From assembly GCF_011075055.1 (NCBI RefSeq), contig NC_058139.1:19179584-19243583 (forward strand): a DNA stretch of 64,000 nucleotides, in the 5' to 3' direction. This document shows, piece after piece, positions 18,817 through 29,542 of the stretch (positions are counted from its first letter, which is position 1; every line of letters starts with the position of its first letter). Below the pieces are notes generated by a model. It was given only the letters and a program-made list of their open reading frames with translations, did not search any database and had not been told where the DNA came from. The translations under genes and the position numbers were made by a program. The stretch is from Mangifera indica. Lineage: Eukaryota; Streptophyta; Magnoliopsida; Sapindales; Anacardiaceae.

Positions 18817-19210
18817 ATAGTTATCAGTATCCTATGATATATGATATGTATCATATCCTACGATATGACACGATACAGATGTAAATTGATACGTATTATA
18901 AATTATATTGAATTAATACGATACGATAAACGAATCATAAGGTACAATACATATTTTACAATATGATATCTATTATTTATACAAATTGATATACTTTTTT
19001 AGAGAAAATAATAATGCATTAGGGGTGTATATAAAAAATTTTAAAATGTTAAAGATGTTTATGATAATTTTTAAAATGATGATATCTTAATTATAATATT
19101 TTATTAGTAATTTTTTGTTTAATTTTTAAAAGGTGTACCATACAATATGATACACGATATAATAAATTAGACTTTTGATATATGATATGATACACGATTC
19201 AACTACTATA
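18817..19210. repeat. Family D repeat nested in the hAT-like element
   Basis: The segment is rich in cgatacgatac/atgatatgatac words and starts atagttatcagtatc. It ends gattcaactactat, the approximate inverse of the start. A second copy lies at 29185-29542 with the same order of words, including aaaatgatgat and the terminal gatacacgatt. The flanks agtttgaac and agtttaaat may be a decayed 9-bp target duplication, which would make this an inserted element of its own. Confidence 0.65.
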
Positions 19211-19405
19211 GTTTAAATATTTTAAAATCATTTATATATATAATTTAATAAAATTAACTGAATTATAATTTTCTAAAACATAATATGCATGTGTAAAATA
19301 AATATAAAATATATATATAATATACACGTATAACAAATGACAAAATAAATATGAAAAAATAAGTTGTGCACCTAACTGTTTATTAGAAAATTTTATCAAA
19401 CATAG

Positions 19406-19409
<4 letters not shown>

Positions 19410-19477
<68 letters not shown>
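19410..19477. repeat. (AT)n microsatellite, about 68 bp
   Basis: This is an uninterrupted alternating AT run inside the hAT-like element, and is likely length-polymorphic. Confidence 0.95.
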
Positions 19478-19480
<3 letters not shown>

Positions 19481-19537
19481 CGGTCTATAGTTTGATTTTA
19501 TAATTTGAATCAAATTATGTACACCCCTATTTTAAAC

Positions 19538-20505
19538 ACATACGTTATTAGAGTATTTTTTTAAAGTCACTGATATTATAATAATAAATGTTGACTTTCA
19601 AGCATCGAGCTAAAATACATTAGAAAATCATTCCTTATCCAATTATTTATTTGCAATTATTAGACACTGCAATGGACATCAAGGGTTAGTAATGGATTTT
19701 CAACATCTTTATCGTAGCACGTCTTTGAATTATGTACATCAATTAGTAATAATAAATCACCTCAACAGACATCGATGGTTAATTTGATTCATTTAAAAAT
19801 ATATAATAATGTTACAAAAACAAAGTTCAAATTTTAATTTTATATTTGAAGTAATGTGACTAAAAACGTATCACTACCACATTAATTACAAGTTCTTCGA
19901 TTTATTTATAATTAATAAAAATATTGATACATTATGAATCACATAAATTATAATCATAACCTTTATTTTAATGAATAACCTTTATTTAAGTTATACCATC
20001 CTTTAGGGATCGACCGATCACACTAAGTAAATAAAACTTTAACTCTAATCGGACCCCAAGCTGGTGAATCCTCATGTCACATAAATCATAACTTCATATA
20101 CCTATCACCCATTACTCTACAGAATAAGGTAGTATAAAGTATGTGTTTTGGTGGTTCCTTATCATTGATTGGTTCTTTCTCTATTCAGATTCTGGAATAT
20201 GGATAAGAGTAAAAGTGACATTCTGAACTTTGTTTGTTTCGTTTGCTTAGTGGTTATAGATGCTAATGATCTAAGTCTCCTTCCAAATTTACACAATTTG
20301 ACAATAATTTTTTTGGTATATAAGCCCCACAACCTTCCATAATGAATGTGCTTAAATAAATATGAATCATACAGAACTCATAAACGGTGCTGTCCATCAA
20401 AGACTTTTTGCTATATACGTAACATGCAACTTGGGTTCTGGTCTTTATTCTATCCACTATAATAGGGAAAGTTAAAACATTAATAATACAATAAAACTAT
20501 TTCGT
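19538..20505. other. Intergenic sequence downstream of the dioxygenase gene
   Basis: No gene was recognised. The region is ordinary AT-rich DNA, and the 64-codon frame at 20263-20457 has no features. Confidence 0.5.
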
Positions 20506-20721
20506 AATAAGATACTTAAATGATGTGTTATCATATGATTTAATTTAATTTTATCTTTAATTTAAAATCACTAAATCACACGATTAAATATTATTTGAGT
20601 ACCCAATTTTGAGTATCTAATTGAGTACTCAAATGATATTTAATCGTGTGATTTAGTGATTTTAAATTAAAGATAAAATAAAACTAAATCACATGATAAC
20701 ACATCATTTAAGTATCTTATT
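20506..20721. repeat. Near-perfect 216-bp inverted repeat (family C MITE)
   Basis: Two arms of about 100 nt pair almost completely. The left arm runs from aataagatacttaaatgatg, through ttttatctttaatttaaaat, to gattaaatattatttgagta. The right arm is its complement and ends aagtatcttatt. The loop is about 20 nt. It ends 67 bp from the stop codon of the dioxygenase gene and so may lie within its 3' UTR. Other, more decayed copies lie in that gene's intron and promoter and elsewhere in the window. Confidence 0.85.
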
Positions 20722-20788
20722 GAATACCCAAAACGAAATGCACATAAAGTTTATCTTAATAACAGAGGAGCCAGTGGAGTCTGGATAA

Positions 20789-22254
20789 TCAAGCAGAATT
20801 GTCAATTTGAATCTTGGTGAAGTCCAGGGTTTTCTTGCCCTCCAGCTTGTTGGTTACATAGTGTTTACTGTACTCTCCATGATTATATCTTCTATATTTG
20901 CATGGGGTGTTTTCATCCAACAATTCAGGCATAGGGCCAAGCTCTGTTTCATAACTAGGGGCATAGAATGTGACAATTGAGAGTCGGTCTTTTTCTTTGT
21001 GTGTCAATGCCCTGTGCTCCACACTTTTGTATCTGCCATTTGTTAAAACCTGCATCAGAATGATAGTAATGAATTAGCAAGAATCATAATTTTAACATTC
21101 TGAAAAATGGGTTAAAGTTTTTCACGAGATTATGCTTTCTTACTTCTATGGTGTCACCAATGTTTATAACAAGTGCATTTGCAATAGGCTGAACAGGAAC
21201 CCATGCGTTGTCCTTGAGAATTTGCAGTCCTACTGAGCTACCCTTTCCCTGTTGCAGCACTGTGACAGCACTTCCATCTGAATGTGGGCTAAGACCCAAA
21301 ACAAGGTCTGGTCTTGAACATGGAGGGTAGTAGTTCATCCTCACAGCTTGAACAGCCACCCCAAACATTTTCTCAAACAAATCACCTTTCAAACCCAGGC
21401 TCATTGCTATGTATTTTAACAGATTCTTGCAAAGTTTCCTCACTTCTTTTGAATAACTCTCCAGAGTTTCACTGCAGAAAAGCAAAAGAATTACATTCTG
21501 CAAGCCAAAATATGACATTTCTGCAAGTTACATTATGGGATTATTATTATCATGTGATTGAGTGTGTTTTTATACTTAATTTAAAATCATTTGATTACAT
21601 AATAATATATCATCTGTATGTTTATTTATGTACTCAAAATTGTGTAAACATAGTATTTACCTGAAGTTTGCTGGCTTTTCAGGCCACAGTTTTGGGTTCC
21701 TTATGTAGTGAGGTTCAACCCCTAGAGCAAACATGTTGCACCAGTCTAATTTTTGGCTTTCTGAGAAGACAAAAGCTTGGCCATATCCTTGAACTGTGCC
21801 TGGAGCCATGGGGTACTTTTGTTTCTCTTCTAAAGGCAGCATGAAGAAATCTTTGGCCACCTTCTCTATGCTCTCAAGTAAACTCAGATCAATCCCATGG
21901 TTAATCACCTGACAAAAAGAAACTAAAGATTAGCTTCATCACTATTTTTTCACAAGAACTTATACATAAACAGTGAAATAATATATATTATTCTACCTGA
22001 AAGAATCCCCACTGTTCACAGGCAGCAGTGAGGTTTAAAATTTCGTTATGAAATTCATCTGGGTTGCCTTTGAGGAGCTTTGAGAAGTTGATAATGGGAA
22101 TGTCAGTAGATGTTGATAATTCTGTGGCCATTTTTGGCCTATCAGTTACGTCTCTAACAAATCTTTCAGGAATTGTGGTTGGTTTGGCCTTTCTCAGTTC
22201 CTGAACATCATCAATATGACCAACGTTTATAGGAAAAACTGGTACTGGAGCCAT
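20789..22254 (-). CDS. 2-oxoglutarate/Fe(II) dioxygenase, SRG1-like (4 exons, 364 aa)
   Basis: This is a soluble oxygenase of the plant DOXC class, using Fe(II), 2-oxoglutarate and O2. SRG1/codeine demethylase-like members act on specialised metabolites, but the substrate here is unknown. Exons on the - strand: 22254-21997, 21908-21661, 21471-21144, 21049-20789. They give 1095 nt, an open frame and GT/AG junctions. The N-terminal DIOX_N domain contains CEQWGFFQVINHG (residues about 79-91). The jelly-roll core has the iron ligands His232 and Asp234 (GLSPHSDGS) and His290 (VEHRAL), and the 2-oxoglutarate-binding Arg300-x-Ser302 (DRLSI). MNYYPPCSRPD precedes the iron site. The ATG at 22254 is chosen because the upstream extension has no ATG. 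The length is normal for the family, and the gene appears intact. Confidence 0.95.
21543..21656. repeat. Family C MITE copy in dioxygenase intron 2
   Basis: The words ttatcatgtgattgagtgtg, tacttaatttaaaatcattt and acataataatatatcatct follow the family C order. The segment lies within the intron 21660-21472 next to its 5' splice site. Confidence 0.55.
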
Positions 22255-22338
22255 TGAAACAGAATTTTGAAGCAAAAAATATCAACTCAAAGGTAAGAAG
22301 CAAAGCTTTACTTGGGAGCTCCACTCTTGCTCAACTCA

Positions 22339-22348
22339 ATATTTATAG
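22339..22348 (-). promoter_or_regulatory. TATA box of the dioxygenase gene
   Basis: Read on the - strand the sequence is tctataaata, about 85-95 bp upstream of the ATG at 22254. This is a normal plant TATA-to-ATG spacing with a short leader. Confidence 0.65.
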
Positions 22349-22514
22349 AGAAAAAGAAAGTTAAATTTCCATACACTTAGTATCATTATGTGAGGCCTGT
22401 AGGGGCCTCATACTCTGTTCTTCATAATTTAAGATAAATTTGATTCAAGTAAATGCATCGTGATTCATGGCAACAATCAACTTGGACCACAAGTGACACA
22501 ATTGGTTTTGTGAT

Positions 22515-22675
22515 AATAATAAAATTATGTATACATATTTTTAAGAACGTAAATGATATTTTATTATTTTGATTGAGTGATTTTGAATTTAAGATAAAAT
22601 AACATCTAATTATATAATAACACATCATCTATATATGTAATTATAAACTCAAAAGTGTGCATATAACATTACTTC
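22515..22675. repeat. Family C MITE copy in the dioxygenase upstream region
   Basis: A tgtatacatatttttaagaa start, the core ttgaatttaagataaaataa, ataacacatcatctat, and a gtgcatataacatt end match the family C layout. It lies about 260-420 bp upstream of the dioxygenase start codon. Confidence 0.55.
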
Positions 22676-23142
22676 AATTTAAAACAGAGATTGGTTAGTG
22701 CTTAGCATATTTCATCTTTAAAATATATATATATTTTTTCCAATTTTCAGGCATGGCAGCAAAAAATTGACCTTTGTTAGAGAGATTTCCTTCTATCAAT
22801 TATAGCATCTTGTGTTGGACATTATCATATATGCTATTGATATATATGCTTTTGTCATTTTTTATAGGGAAATTAAAATAATTACCCCTTTTTTTGGGGT
22901 AATATAAAATTTATCCCAAATTTTGGGTTTAAGAAAAATACCTTTATATTAAAGTATTTAAACGAAAATACCCCAAATATCCCCATAAATACTAAAACTA
23001 CCCTTCTAAATTAAATTATTTTTTTTAAGGGTAATAAACAAATTTATCCCTAATTTTGGGGTTTAAACAAAAATACCCTTAATTTAAGGCATTTAAACAA
23101 AAATGCCCCAAAATAATACCAAAACTACCATTTCTCTATTTA

Positions 23143-23160
23143 TATATAAACCACATATCT
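23143..23160 (+). promoter_or_regulatory. Probable transposase promoter TATA region
   Basis: A tatttatatataaaccacat stretch lies ahead of a purine-rich leader (gagaaagatttctgaagag). It is in the position expected to drive the transposase remnant starting at 23864. The gene-free stretch between them would include a leader intron (candidate donor near 23258; acceptor attgtag before the start). Confidence 0.4.
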
Positions 23161-23273
23161 TTCTTCATTTTTAACATATCTGAGAAAGATTTCTGAAGAG
23201 AGAAAAGAAGTTCGTGTTCAGGATTTCGGGCGAGAAAAGAAAAGTTCGTCGTTTCGAGGTATTTATCCCTGTT

Positions 23274-23561
23274 ATTACTTCAATCATTATTATTTTATTA
23301 ATAATGTAATTATATGTGATATTTTATATAATAAATTATAGTTGTGTGTAATAAGTAAAATAATAAAAATTAGATAGATTATGTTGTAAATATTATAGTA
23401 GTATAGGATAACATGATATTACTTCAATCGTTATTATTTTATTAATAATACAATTATATGTGATATTTTATATAATAAATTATAGTTGTGTGTAATAAGT
23501 AAAATAATAAAAATTAGATAGACTATGTTGTAAATATTGTAGTAGTATAGGACAACATGAT
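23274..23561 (+). repeat. 144-bp tandem duplication in the MULE leader
   Basis: Two adjacent 144-bp units (23274-23417 and 23418-23561), each beginning attacttcaatc, differ at only a few bases. They sit in the presumed transposase leader intron. The similarity shows that this duplication is younger than most of the element's damage. Confidence 0.85.
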
Positions 23562-23863
23562 ATTTGTTAATAAAGGGTGTTAGATGATAGTTTTGAATAG
23601 ATAATATTAGAAGGTAAAATGATATTTTATAATGAAGGGTGTTAGAGATGTGTTAGATAATATTTAGGAAAACATGATATTATACAATGTAAAGGTCAAG
23701 TGATATTTTCATAAATTAGTATAACATTAATTAAAATATTTAAATAGTCACAATATATAATTGAATTATGGAATATGTATAATTGTGCAATAGACATCTG
23801 TAAATAATATTTTCAGTCGTATTATTTATGTTGATTATATATTTTATTGTAGGATTAATCTAA

Positions 23864-25079
23864 ATGGCTGGATATGCTTCAATTAGATATAGGGAGAAAT
23901 GGATAGAAAAGGGTGACAATGTTATAAAATATGTTGGAGATAATAGGAAATTGATTAAAATTCCAGAACACATATCATTCGAAGAATTAATCCAAATAGT
24001 GAGCGACAAGTGTAATATAGATCGAAGAATATTTAACATTCAGTTACGTATGAAACCAAAGCATCTCGACAACAACATTCCGGTAGAAATTTTGAATGAT
24101 GAAGATGTTGAAGTTCTTAACGGTCTATCTAACCTCTTCAAAAAATGTGTTCCAGTTTTTGTTATAACTACAGTTAATGATGATAGTTATGAGACTCAAC
24201 AAGTAGATGAAGATTTACAAGGTGGTGAGCAAAGTAATTATCCAGAAAATCAAACTATTGGTGTAGAAGAGATTCAAAATATCGAGATCAATCCGAAACA
24301 CGAATTTTTAGAGGAAGATTTTGCATATAAATACTATTGATGTTGATGCATTGTATCGTGCGAAAAAATTTCTTAATGGCTACGAAGAAACTTTTCCAGA
24401 GTGGAGTGAATTTGATGGAAAGGTTATACATGATATTCCAATTGAGGAATCGAAGGTTGAAAAGAAGACCTACGTTAATAAAGATTTCGGAGGTACAAGT
24501 AGTTTTTCGAAAACAAATCCTGCTGGTGGGAATGTTTGTACTGATGCATTTCATTAGTTACCACCTTTTCCTGATCAACCATCTATATCCAGAAGCTCAA
24601 AAGTATTGACCGATAGTGATTTTCCAAAAGTTGGTACATTATTTCAAAGTAAACAACATGTCATTGATGCGATATATCAAGACGCGCTTTGTAGGAGATA
24701 TCAATTTTTGGTGAACAAATCAGACACGCTTAGATGGGGGGTTAAATGTCGTAACGAAGAATGTAAATGGCGTGCACGAACAATTAGGGTGGGAGAAAGT
24801 GATAGTTTTGAATTACATCATTTGGATAGCCGTCACACATGTTGTAGAGATAAGATATTACCTCATCATAAGCAAACAGGTGCCCGAGCTTTAGGACAAA
24901 TTTTGAGGACCAAATTCATATTAGTTGATCGTGTTTATCGACCAAAGGAGATCATTGCTGATATCGCTGACCGATATAAAATTGATATATCATACGCACA
25001 AGCATGACTGACAAGAAATTGGGCGCTTCAATCATTAAGGGGGACATCATCCTCCCCCTACAGTCTCCATTGGAAAACA
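23864..25079 (+). pseudogene. MuDR-family transposase, N-terminal half only
   Basis: A first frame (23864-24340) starts MAGYASIRYREKW and has the PB1-like N-terminal domain typical of plant MULE transposases. The coding then shifts frame near 24320. The next frame runs through an acidic linker, has a stop at 24555-24557, and continues at 24606 into the Mutator DNA-binding zinc-finger region (CRNEECKWRA, residues C..C then HHLDSRHTC). It reaches the conserved SYAQA, where the expected Trp codon is TGA, and then RNWALQSLRGT. After about 25079 the sequence switches to the opposite-strand Ulp1-associated remnant. The DDE catalytic domain and SWIM finger are missing. One frameshift, two stops and the deletion make it non-functional. 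Confidence 0.88.
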
Positions 25080-25500
25080 TGGCTTAGATCAACATATATA
25101 ACTGATTTATACCTGTGAAAATATGTCTGGAAGATCCAATCTGTGGCCTTCGATGAAATATAGATGTCAATATCTACCATATGACTGAATCGAAGGCCTG
25201 TCATAATAGCAAACTCATACGGACTGAATCTAACATCCACATCATTAACTCGAAACCATAACTCTTCTGGCCAGGTCACCTTATTTACCGCTCGAAGGAT
25301 GAAATAATGTATTAGAACCCCACTAAATCAACTATCTTTCAAGTCTATGAAGTATCCGAAACAGGTACGTCGAAAAATTTGTAATTGTCTCTCTGTTAAT
25401 AATTTTTTTATTGCGGTTCCCACATCTCTATATCCACGTGTAGTAACTTGAGCCTTGAAGTGTTTTTCGGGAGGAAATCGCATTTCATCCCTGCCTTTGT
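25080..25500 (-). pseudogene. DUF1985 (Ulp1-associated) remnant of MULE 1
   Basis: Read on the - strand from 25500, conserved blocks appear in order: EMRFPPEKHFKAQVTTRGY, LLTERQLQIFRRTCFGYFID, one in-frame stop, FSGVLIHYFILRAVNK, WPEELWFRVNDVDVRFSPYE and FAIMTGLRFS. These are the hallmarks of the DUF1985 domain found at the N-terminus of Ulp1-like proteases in plant MULEs. The C48 peptidase domain itself is absent, lost with the transposase core at the junction near 25080. Confidence 0.8.
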
Positions 25501-25739
25501 CCCTTTTCCTCTTTTGTCTAGCTCACTGTATGAAAATTAAATTACAATTATATTAAATTTATATCAATTTTATATTATAAATTATTCAATTTTATATATC
25601 GAGGCCTTATTCGAAAAAATAGATATCAAATTCGAATTTTATACATCAAAAAACCTTAAGATGGACAAATTTCAATTTGCCTCTCATATGAAAAATATCA
25701 AAAAAGCCCTAAAATTATATATAATCGTATACTGCCCCC

Positions 25740-26085
25740 TAATTCCAACCACACGAAATCGCGTGGCGGATAACTCTGGAAAACTGCATTTTGCCCCCAC
25801 CTCGTGAATTCATGCGTCAACCACGGAAAATTCGCGCATCAACCACACGAATTCGGGGGGTTGACCGTAATTTCACATGTCAACGAACTTTTTCAATTTA
25901 TATTCTGCCCTACCACACGATGAAAAAAATACATTTTCACCCCCAACCACAAGACATTGTGTAGTCCACGAAGTTTGAAAAGTGCAAAAAACCACCCTGT
26001 CTTCAACAATTCTCACCACACGAATTCGTGTGGTCACTGCGCTATTCGCGTAGTGATTGCCGAATTTGTGTGGCCACATTTCACC
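25740..26085. repeat. Array of CACACGAA/CGTGTGG palindromic motifs in MULE 1
   Basis: The stretch is much less AT-rich than its surroundings. It contains repeated, partly palindromic words: accacacgaaatcgcgtgg (about 25749), accacacgaattcgggg (about 25842), taccacacgatg (about 25910) and accacacgaattcgtgtggt (about 26014), followed by gaatttgtgtggccac. It lies between the DUF1985 remnant and the right terminus and may be coding or subterminal binding sequence. The - strand open frame here has no domain I recognise. Confidence 0.6.
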
Positions 26086-28429
26086 TCTCAAACTTCGTTT
26101 TTCAAACTCCATTTCAACAACAATCAACTCTACACCTAATCTAACACAAAAGCTCTAAGAAGATTTATCAAAATCACCAAAAAATTAAGCATTTTCGTCA
26201 AAAATTTCAAATAAGAACCCTAATGCTAAACACCCAAATTTCATATCAAATTGCTCAAATTGTGAATCGAAATGCATAAAGAGATGACAAGGGTTGTTTT
26301 ACTAACCCTTTTGTCCATCTTCGTGGCCGGAAATGTCACAAAAATTGCTGGAAAAAATCGAAGTTGTCGAGTGCGTGAAAACGTGAATTCAAAATTTTTG
26401 TTTTCGTGTGTTTGACGATGATGCGCGTGGTTATGGCCGATTTTGATATGAGAGGCATTTTTATCTCTTCATAATTTTGGGCCAGTTTTGTTTAACAGTA
26501 ACATGTAGGGGTAATTTTTTTTGCCCCTTATCTTTGGAGTAATTTAATTAATTTCCCTTTTTTATATGCACCCCAGTTAGAATTAGTGTCCAAATGTGTT
26601 TAAGGTCCATCTTTTTCCTGTATACATTCCCCTTGGTCAGCATTTTGGAAATCTTTTGGTTCCCTTTTAATTGTTTTTTTGGATGTAAAAGGCTAAGTAT
26701 TAGTGGAGGACAAGCTACAAGATCTTATCAGATTTTGTTCTGATGAGACTGAAACCTGAACTTCACATGCTGTTAAAAGACTTTCTAACTTTACCTTTGC
26801 CATGAAAATTTTTTTCCCGGCAGGAAAGTGGACCAAACTTTCAGTTCTTTCCAAGCCCACCAGGTGTCTTACCTTCATAATCAATATGAAGAAGTAATAA
26901 TTACCTTCGTTTATCATCTTTAATACGTGTTCAATCACAGTTTCTTCTGCAAACTGCTACTTGATCTGTCAAATAAACATAATTCGAGGAGCATGTTATG
27001 TCATATTTCAGGATTTGTTTGTCTGTACATTTGTTGGTATTTTATGACATTATGATGAAGGGAATATGTGGGTTAAGTAAAAGACTAAAGAAGATGAACA
27101 AAGGAGTCAAGCAGAATGGTTGGAGCACAGAACGTTATCTCTTTTTGCAGAGATAGTGAGTAGCAGTACTACCAGTAGGTAGGGGCCATTCTCCAACCAT
27201 GTCCCCTTTTCTGCTGACCAAAATTAGTGTTCAATGTCATCATGCCTCCGTCCACCTTTCTCGTCTATCCTCTTCTTGATTATTAAAGAAAATTTCTTCT
27301 GGGTACAAAAACGAAAAACATGTAAATATGAAAATAGAAATTTAAAAACATATTTATAAAAAAATATAAAAAAAATATGAAAAAACTTATAAATATAAAA
27401 CATGTAAAAGTTTTTTATAAATATTAAATTTTTATAATAAAAATATATAAATTTGTATAATATAAAAATAAATAATAAAAAAATGATTAAAAAAATAGAG
27501 TCATAAAATCTATTATAAATTATTCTTGAGTAAATATATATAGATATTTAAGAAAAAAGCAATACTACACACTAATCTATATAATATGTCGAGGAGGAGA
27601 TGAATTCAATATAAGATTTAAAGACATTTCAAGTTTAAAAATACAAAAGATATGTGTTTAATCGATTTTATAATTTTTCTTTTAAAAGAAATACATTTCA
27701 AAATTTTTCAAAAATTTCCAAATTACTTGAAATGTCTTTTAGAAGTTTCAGAAACGAAAATATTTTTGAAATATGGGAACGTACTCTATTATGAGTTTCC
27801 GTGCTACTTTGCCTCTGGTTCCAAGTCCTTAAAAACCCCCACAATTTGGGCTTTTGTAGGCATCGACTATTGCTTAAAATTAGAATTACGCAATAGTCGA
27901 TAGGTTCCTAGAATTGAATTATCTTCGGTAAGTTTCAATTATAATTTTTGTGGAATCGAAACTGTGCAAGTAGTTTCCAACTCTAACCCTCTAAATTCAA
28001 TCTAAAACCAATTGAGGGTATGGACCGAAACAATTCTTCAAATTAGCTATAATAAAATGATGTCATTTGTTCAAATAGTTAATAAAGAGGGAAAAAAAAA
28101 ATCAGACTCTAGCCTTGACTTGTGTTAGCTCAAGTTCCTTTAACCTTAATCCCTAATTCCAACCGCCACAGTGCAAAAGCCAACTTTGCCAACAAGCTCA
28201 AGAGCATCTTTCATTGGTTCTCCATCACCGATACGATGCCTTTGTCACTTTCGCCTTGCATCGGCTTTTCATCTTAAAGTCTCTCTTTTAGTAAGTCTTC
28301 CCACATTCTTTTTCTTTCTTCTTGATTTTGAATAAGAATGATGTTACATACATTTATAATAAAACTAATTTTAATATTAATAATGATTTGTTTTAATATG
28401 ATTAAATATTTTAATAAAATTATATATAC

Positions 28430-28578
28430 ACATTTTAGATATATAAATATATATATATTTATATGTGTTATCATATAATTTTGAATTAATGATAAAACAA
28501 TATATAATTATGTGATGATATGTGTAAGTGTATATATATTTATGTATCCAAAGTGGGTACGTAAAATATTACTCTAAA
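28430..28578. repeat. Degenerate family C MITE
   Basis: The segment contains gtgttatcatataattttga, attaatgataaaacaatata and ttatgtgatgatatgtgtaa. It ends in a gtgggtacgtaaaatattac word, matching the family C order and terminal words. Confidence 0.45.
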
Positions 28579-29184
28579 TTGGCTTTCGTTTTTCTTTTTG
28601 ATGCTTTCATATCCATATCCCAAGAAAATACTCTCTTTCATTGCCATGCTTCATAAACTTTGAAAAAATGTGTAAATAAATCAAGATTATGCCTTTTTAC
28701 CTCTTTCATTTGCCCCTTTACGACCCTGTCATCATTTTTCTTATTACATTCTATTCTATTGTTCTTTCCATGAGTCAAACACAATGATATTTTCTCACAT
28801 TTTGAGGCTCCATCCTTTTAATATAATTTTTTTTTCTTGTTTAAATGATAAGTGGGAATGACTTTATCGTGTAATGTAAACATTTTTCCTTTGATGGATG
28901 AGTAATTGAGGGCTTTAAGTTTGTAATTAGGCATAAGAAAAATATGAGTTTTTAACCATGGCAGCTGGTTTGGCTTGAATAGTAAAACCCAGCTGAAAAA
29001 TAAAGTTGAATGGATGAGGGCAAGAAGAATAAAATTATGATAAATTTATTTATATAATTTAAAGTGATAATTTATAGTTGGGTGATATAATTATTTACTT
29101 TTTTCTCAATTTAAAAACAACTAATCAAATATTATCAACTCAGTTTGTATGTATAAATTTATACATATAGTATTATTTAAAAGT

Positions 29185-29542
29185 ATAGTTATTAGTATCT
29201 TATAATATACGATACGTATTCTATAATATAATATGATATAGATGAAAAACAATATATATTATGCGATGTATCATAATTAATATGATACAGTAAACATATT
29301 GTATGATATGATACATATTACTGCTATAGATTGATACACTTTTAAAAAAAAAAATGATGATGTAGTAGAGGTATATATGCAAAATTTTAAATTTTCAAAT
29401 ATACTTGTGATATTTTTCAAAATGATGATGTATTAATTATTTTTTTATTATTTTATTTCTTAAAAGTTGTATATGATGCTCAATATATGATATGTAAAAT
29501 TAAATTTTTTATACATGATACGATACACGATTTGATTACTAT
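29185..29542. repeat. Family D repeat, second copy
   Basis: It starts atagttattagtatct and ends gatacacgatttgattacta. Internal words (aaaatgatgatgt, cgatacgtatt, gatatgatacatatta) parallel 18817-19210. The ends are roughly inverted. No coding frame. Confidence 0.6.

Larger units (their letters stand above)
18668..19529. mobile_element. hAT-like non-autonomous element with nested insertion
   Basis: The element begins tagaggtgtgcacggt and ends gtacacccccta-like (gtacacccct, a). It is flanked by a perfect 8-bp target duplication, ttttaaac (18660-18667 and 19530-19537). The TAGGGGTG-type ends and the 8-bp duplication identify the hAT superfamily. The left part is the common 'tcaaaccaaac / gaaaatttt' degenerate sequence. 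There is no transposase. It carries a second repeat (18817-19210) and a long AT microsatellite (19410-19477), which account for most of its length. Confidence 0.8.
22867..26557. mobile_element. Kaonashi-type Mutator-like element (MULE 1), internally deleted
   Basis: This 3,691-bp element is flanked by a perfect 9-bp target duplication, ttttttata (22858-22866 and 26558-26566). Its ends are gggaaattaaaataattacc on the left and ttaattaatttccc on the right, which are inverted. From the left it carries a subterminal duplicated module (two about 130-bp versions between 22890 and 23140), a promoter and leader, a MuDR-type transposase N-terminal half reading rightward, and then a DUF1985/Ulp1-associated remnant reading leftward. 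Transposase plus Ulp1-like protease is the known make-up of Kaonashi (KI) MULEs in plants. The catalytic half of the transposase is absent, so the copy cannot move by itself. Confidence 0.88.

Noticed and set aside
25740..26085. CRISPR-like array
   Set aside because: Words are irregularly spaced, palindromic and in a plant MULE; there are no repeat-spacer units of constant size.
27110..27215. Possible microRNA-like hairpin (atggttggag ... ctccaaccat, with an inner tatctct/agagata stem)
   Set aside because: The outer stem is only 10 bp and does not extend in either direction, so it falls short of plant miRNA precursor structure.
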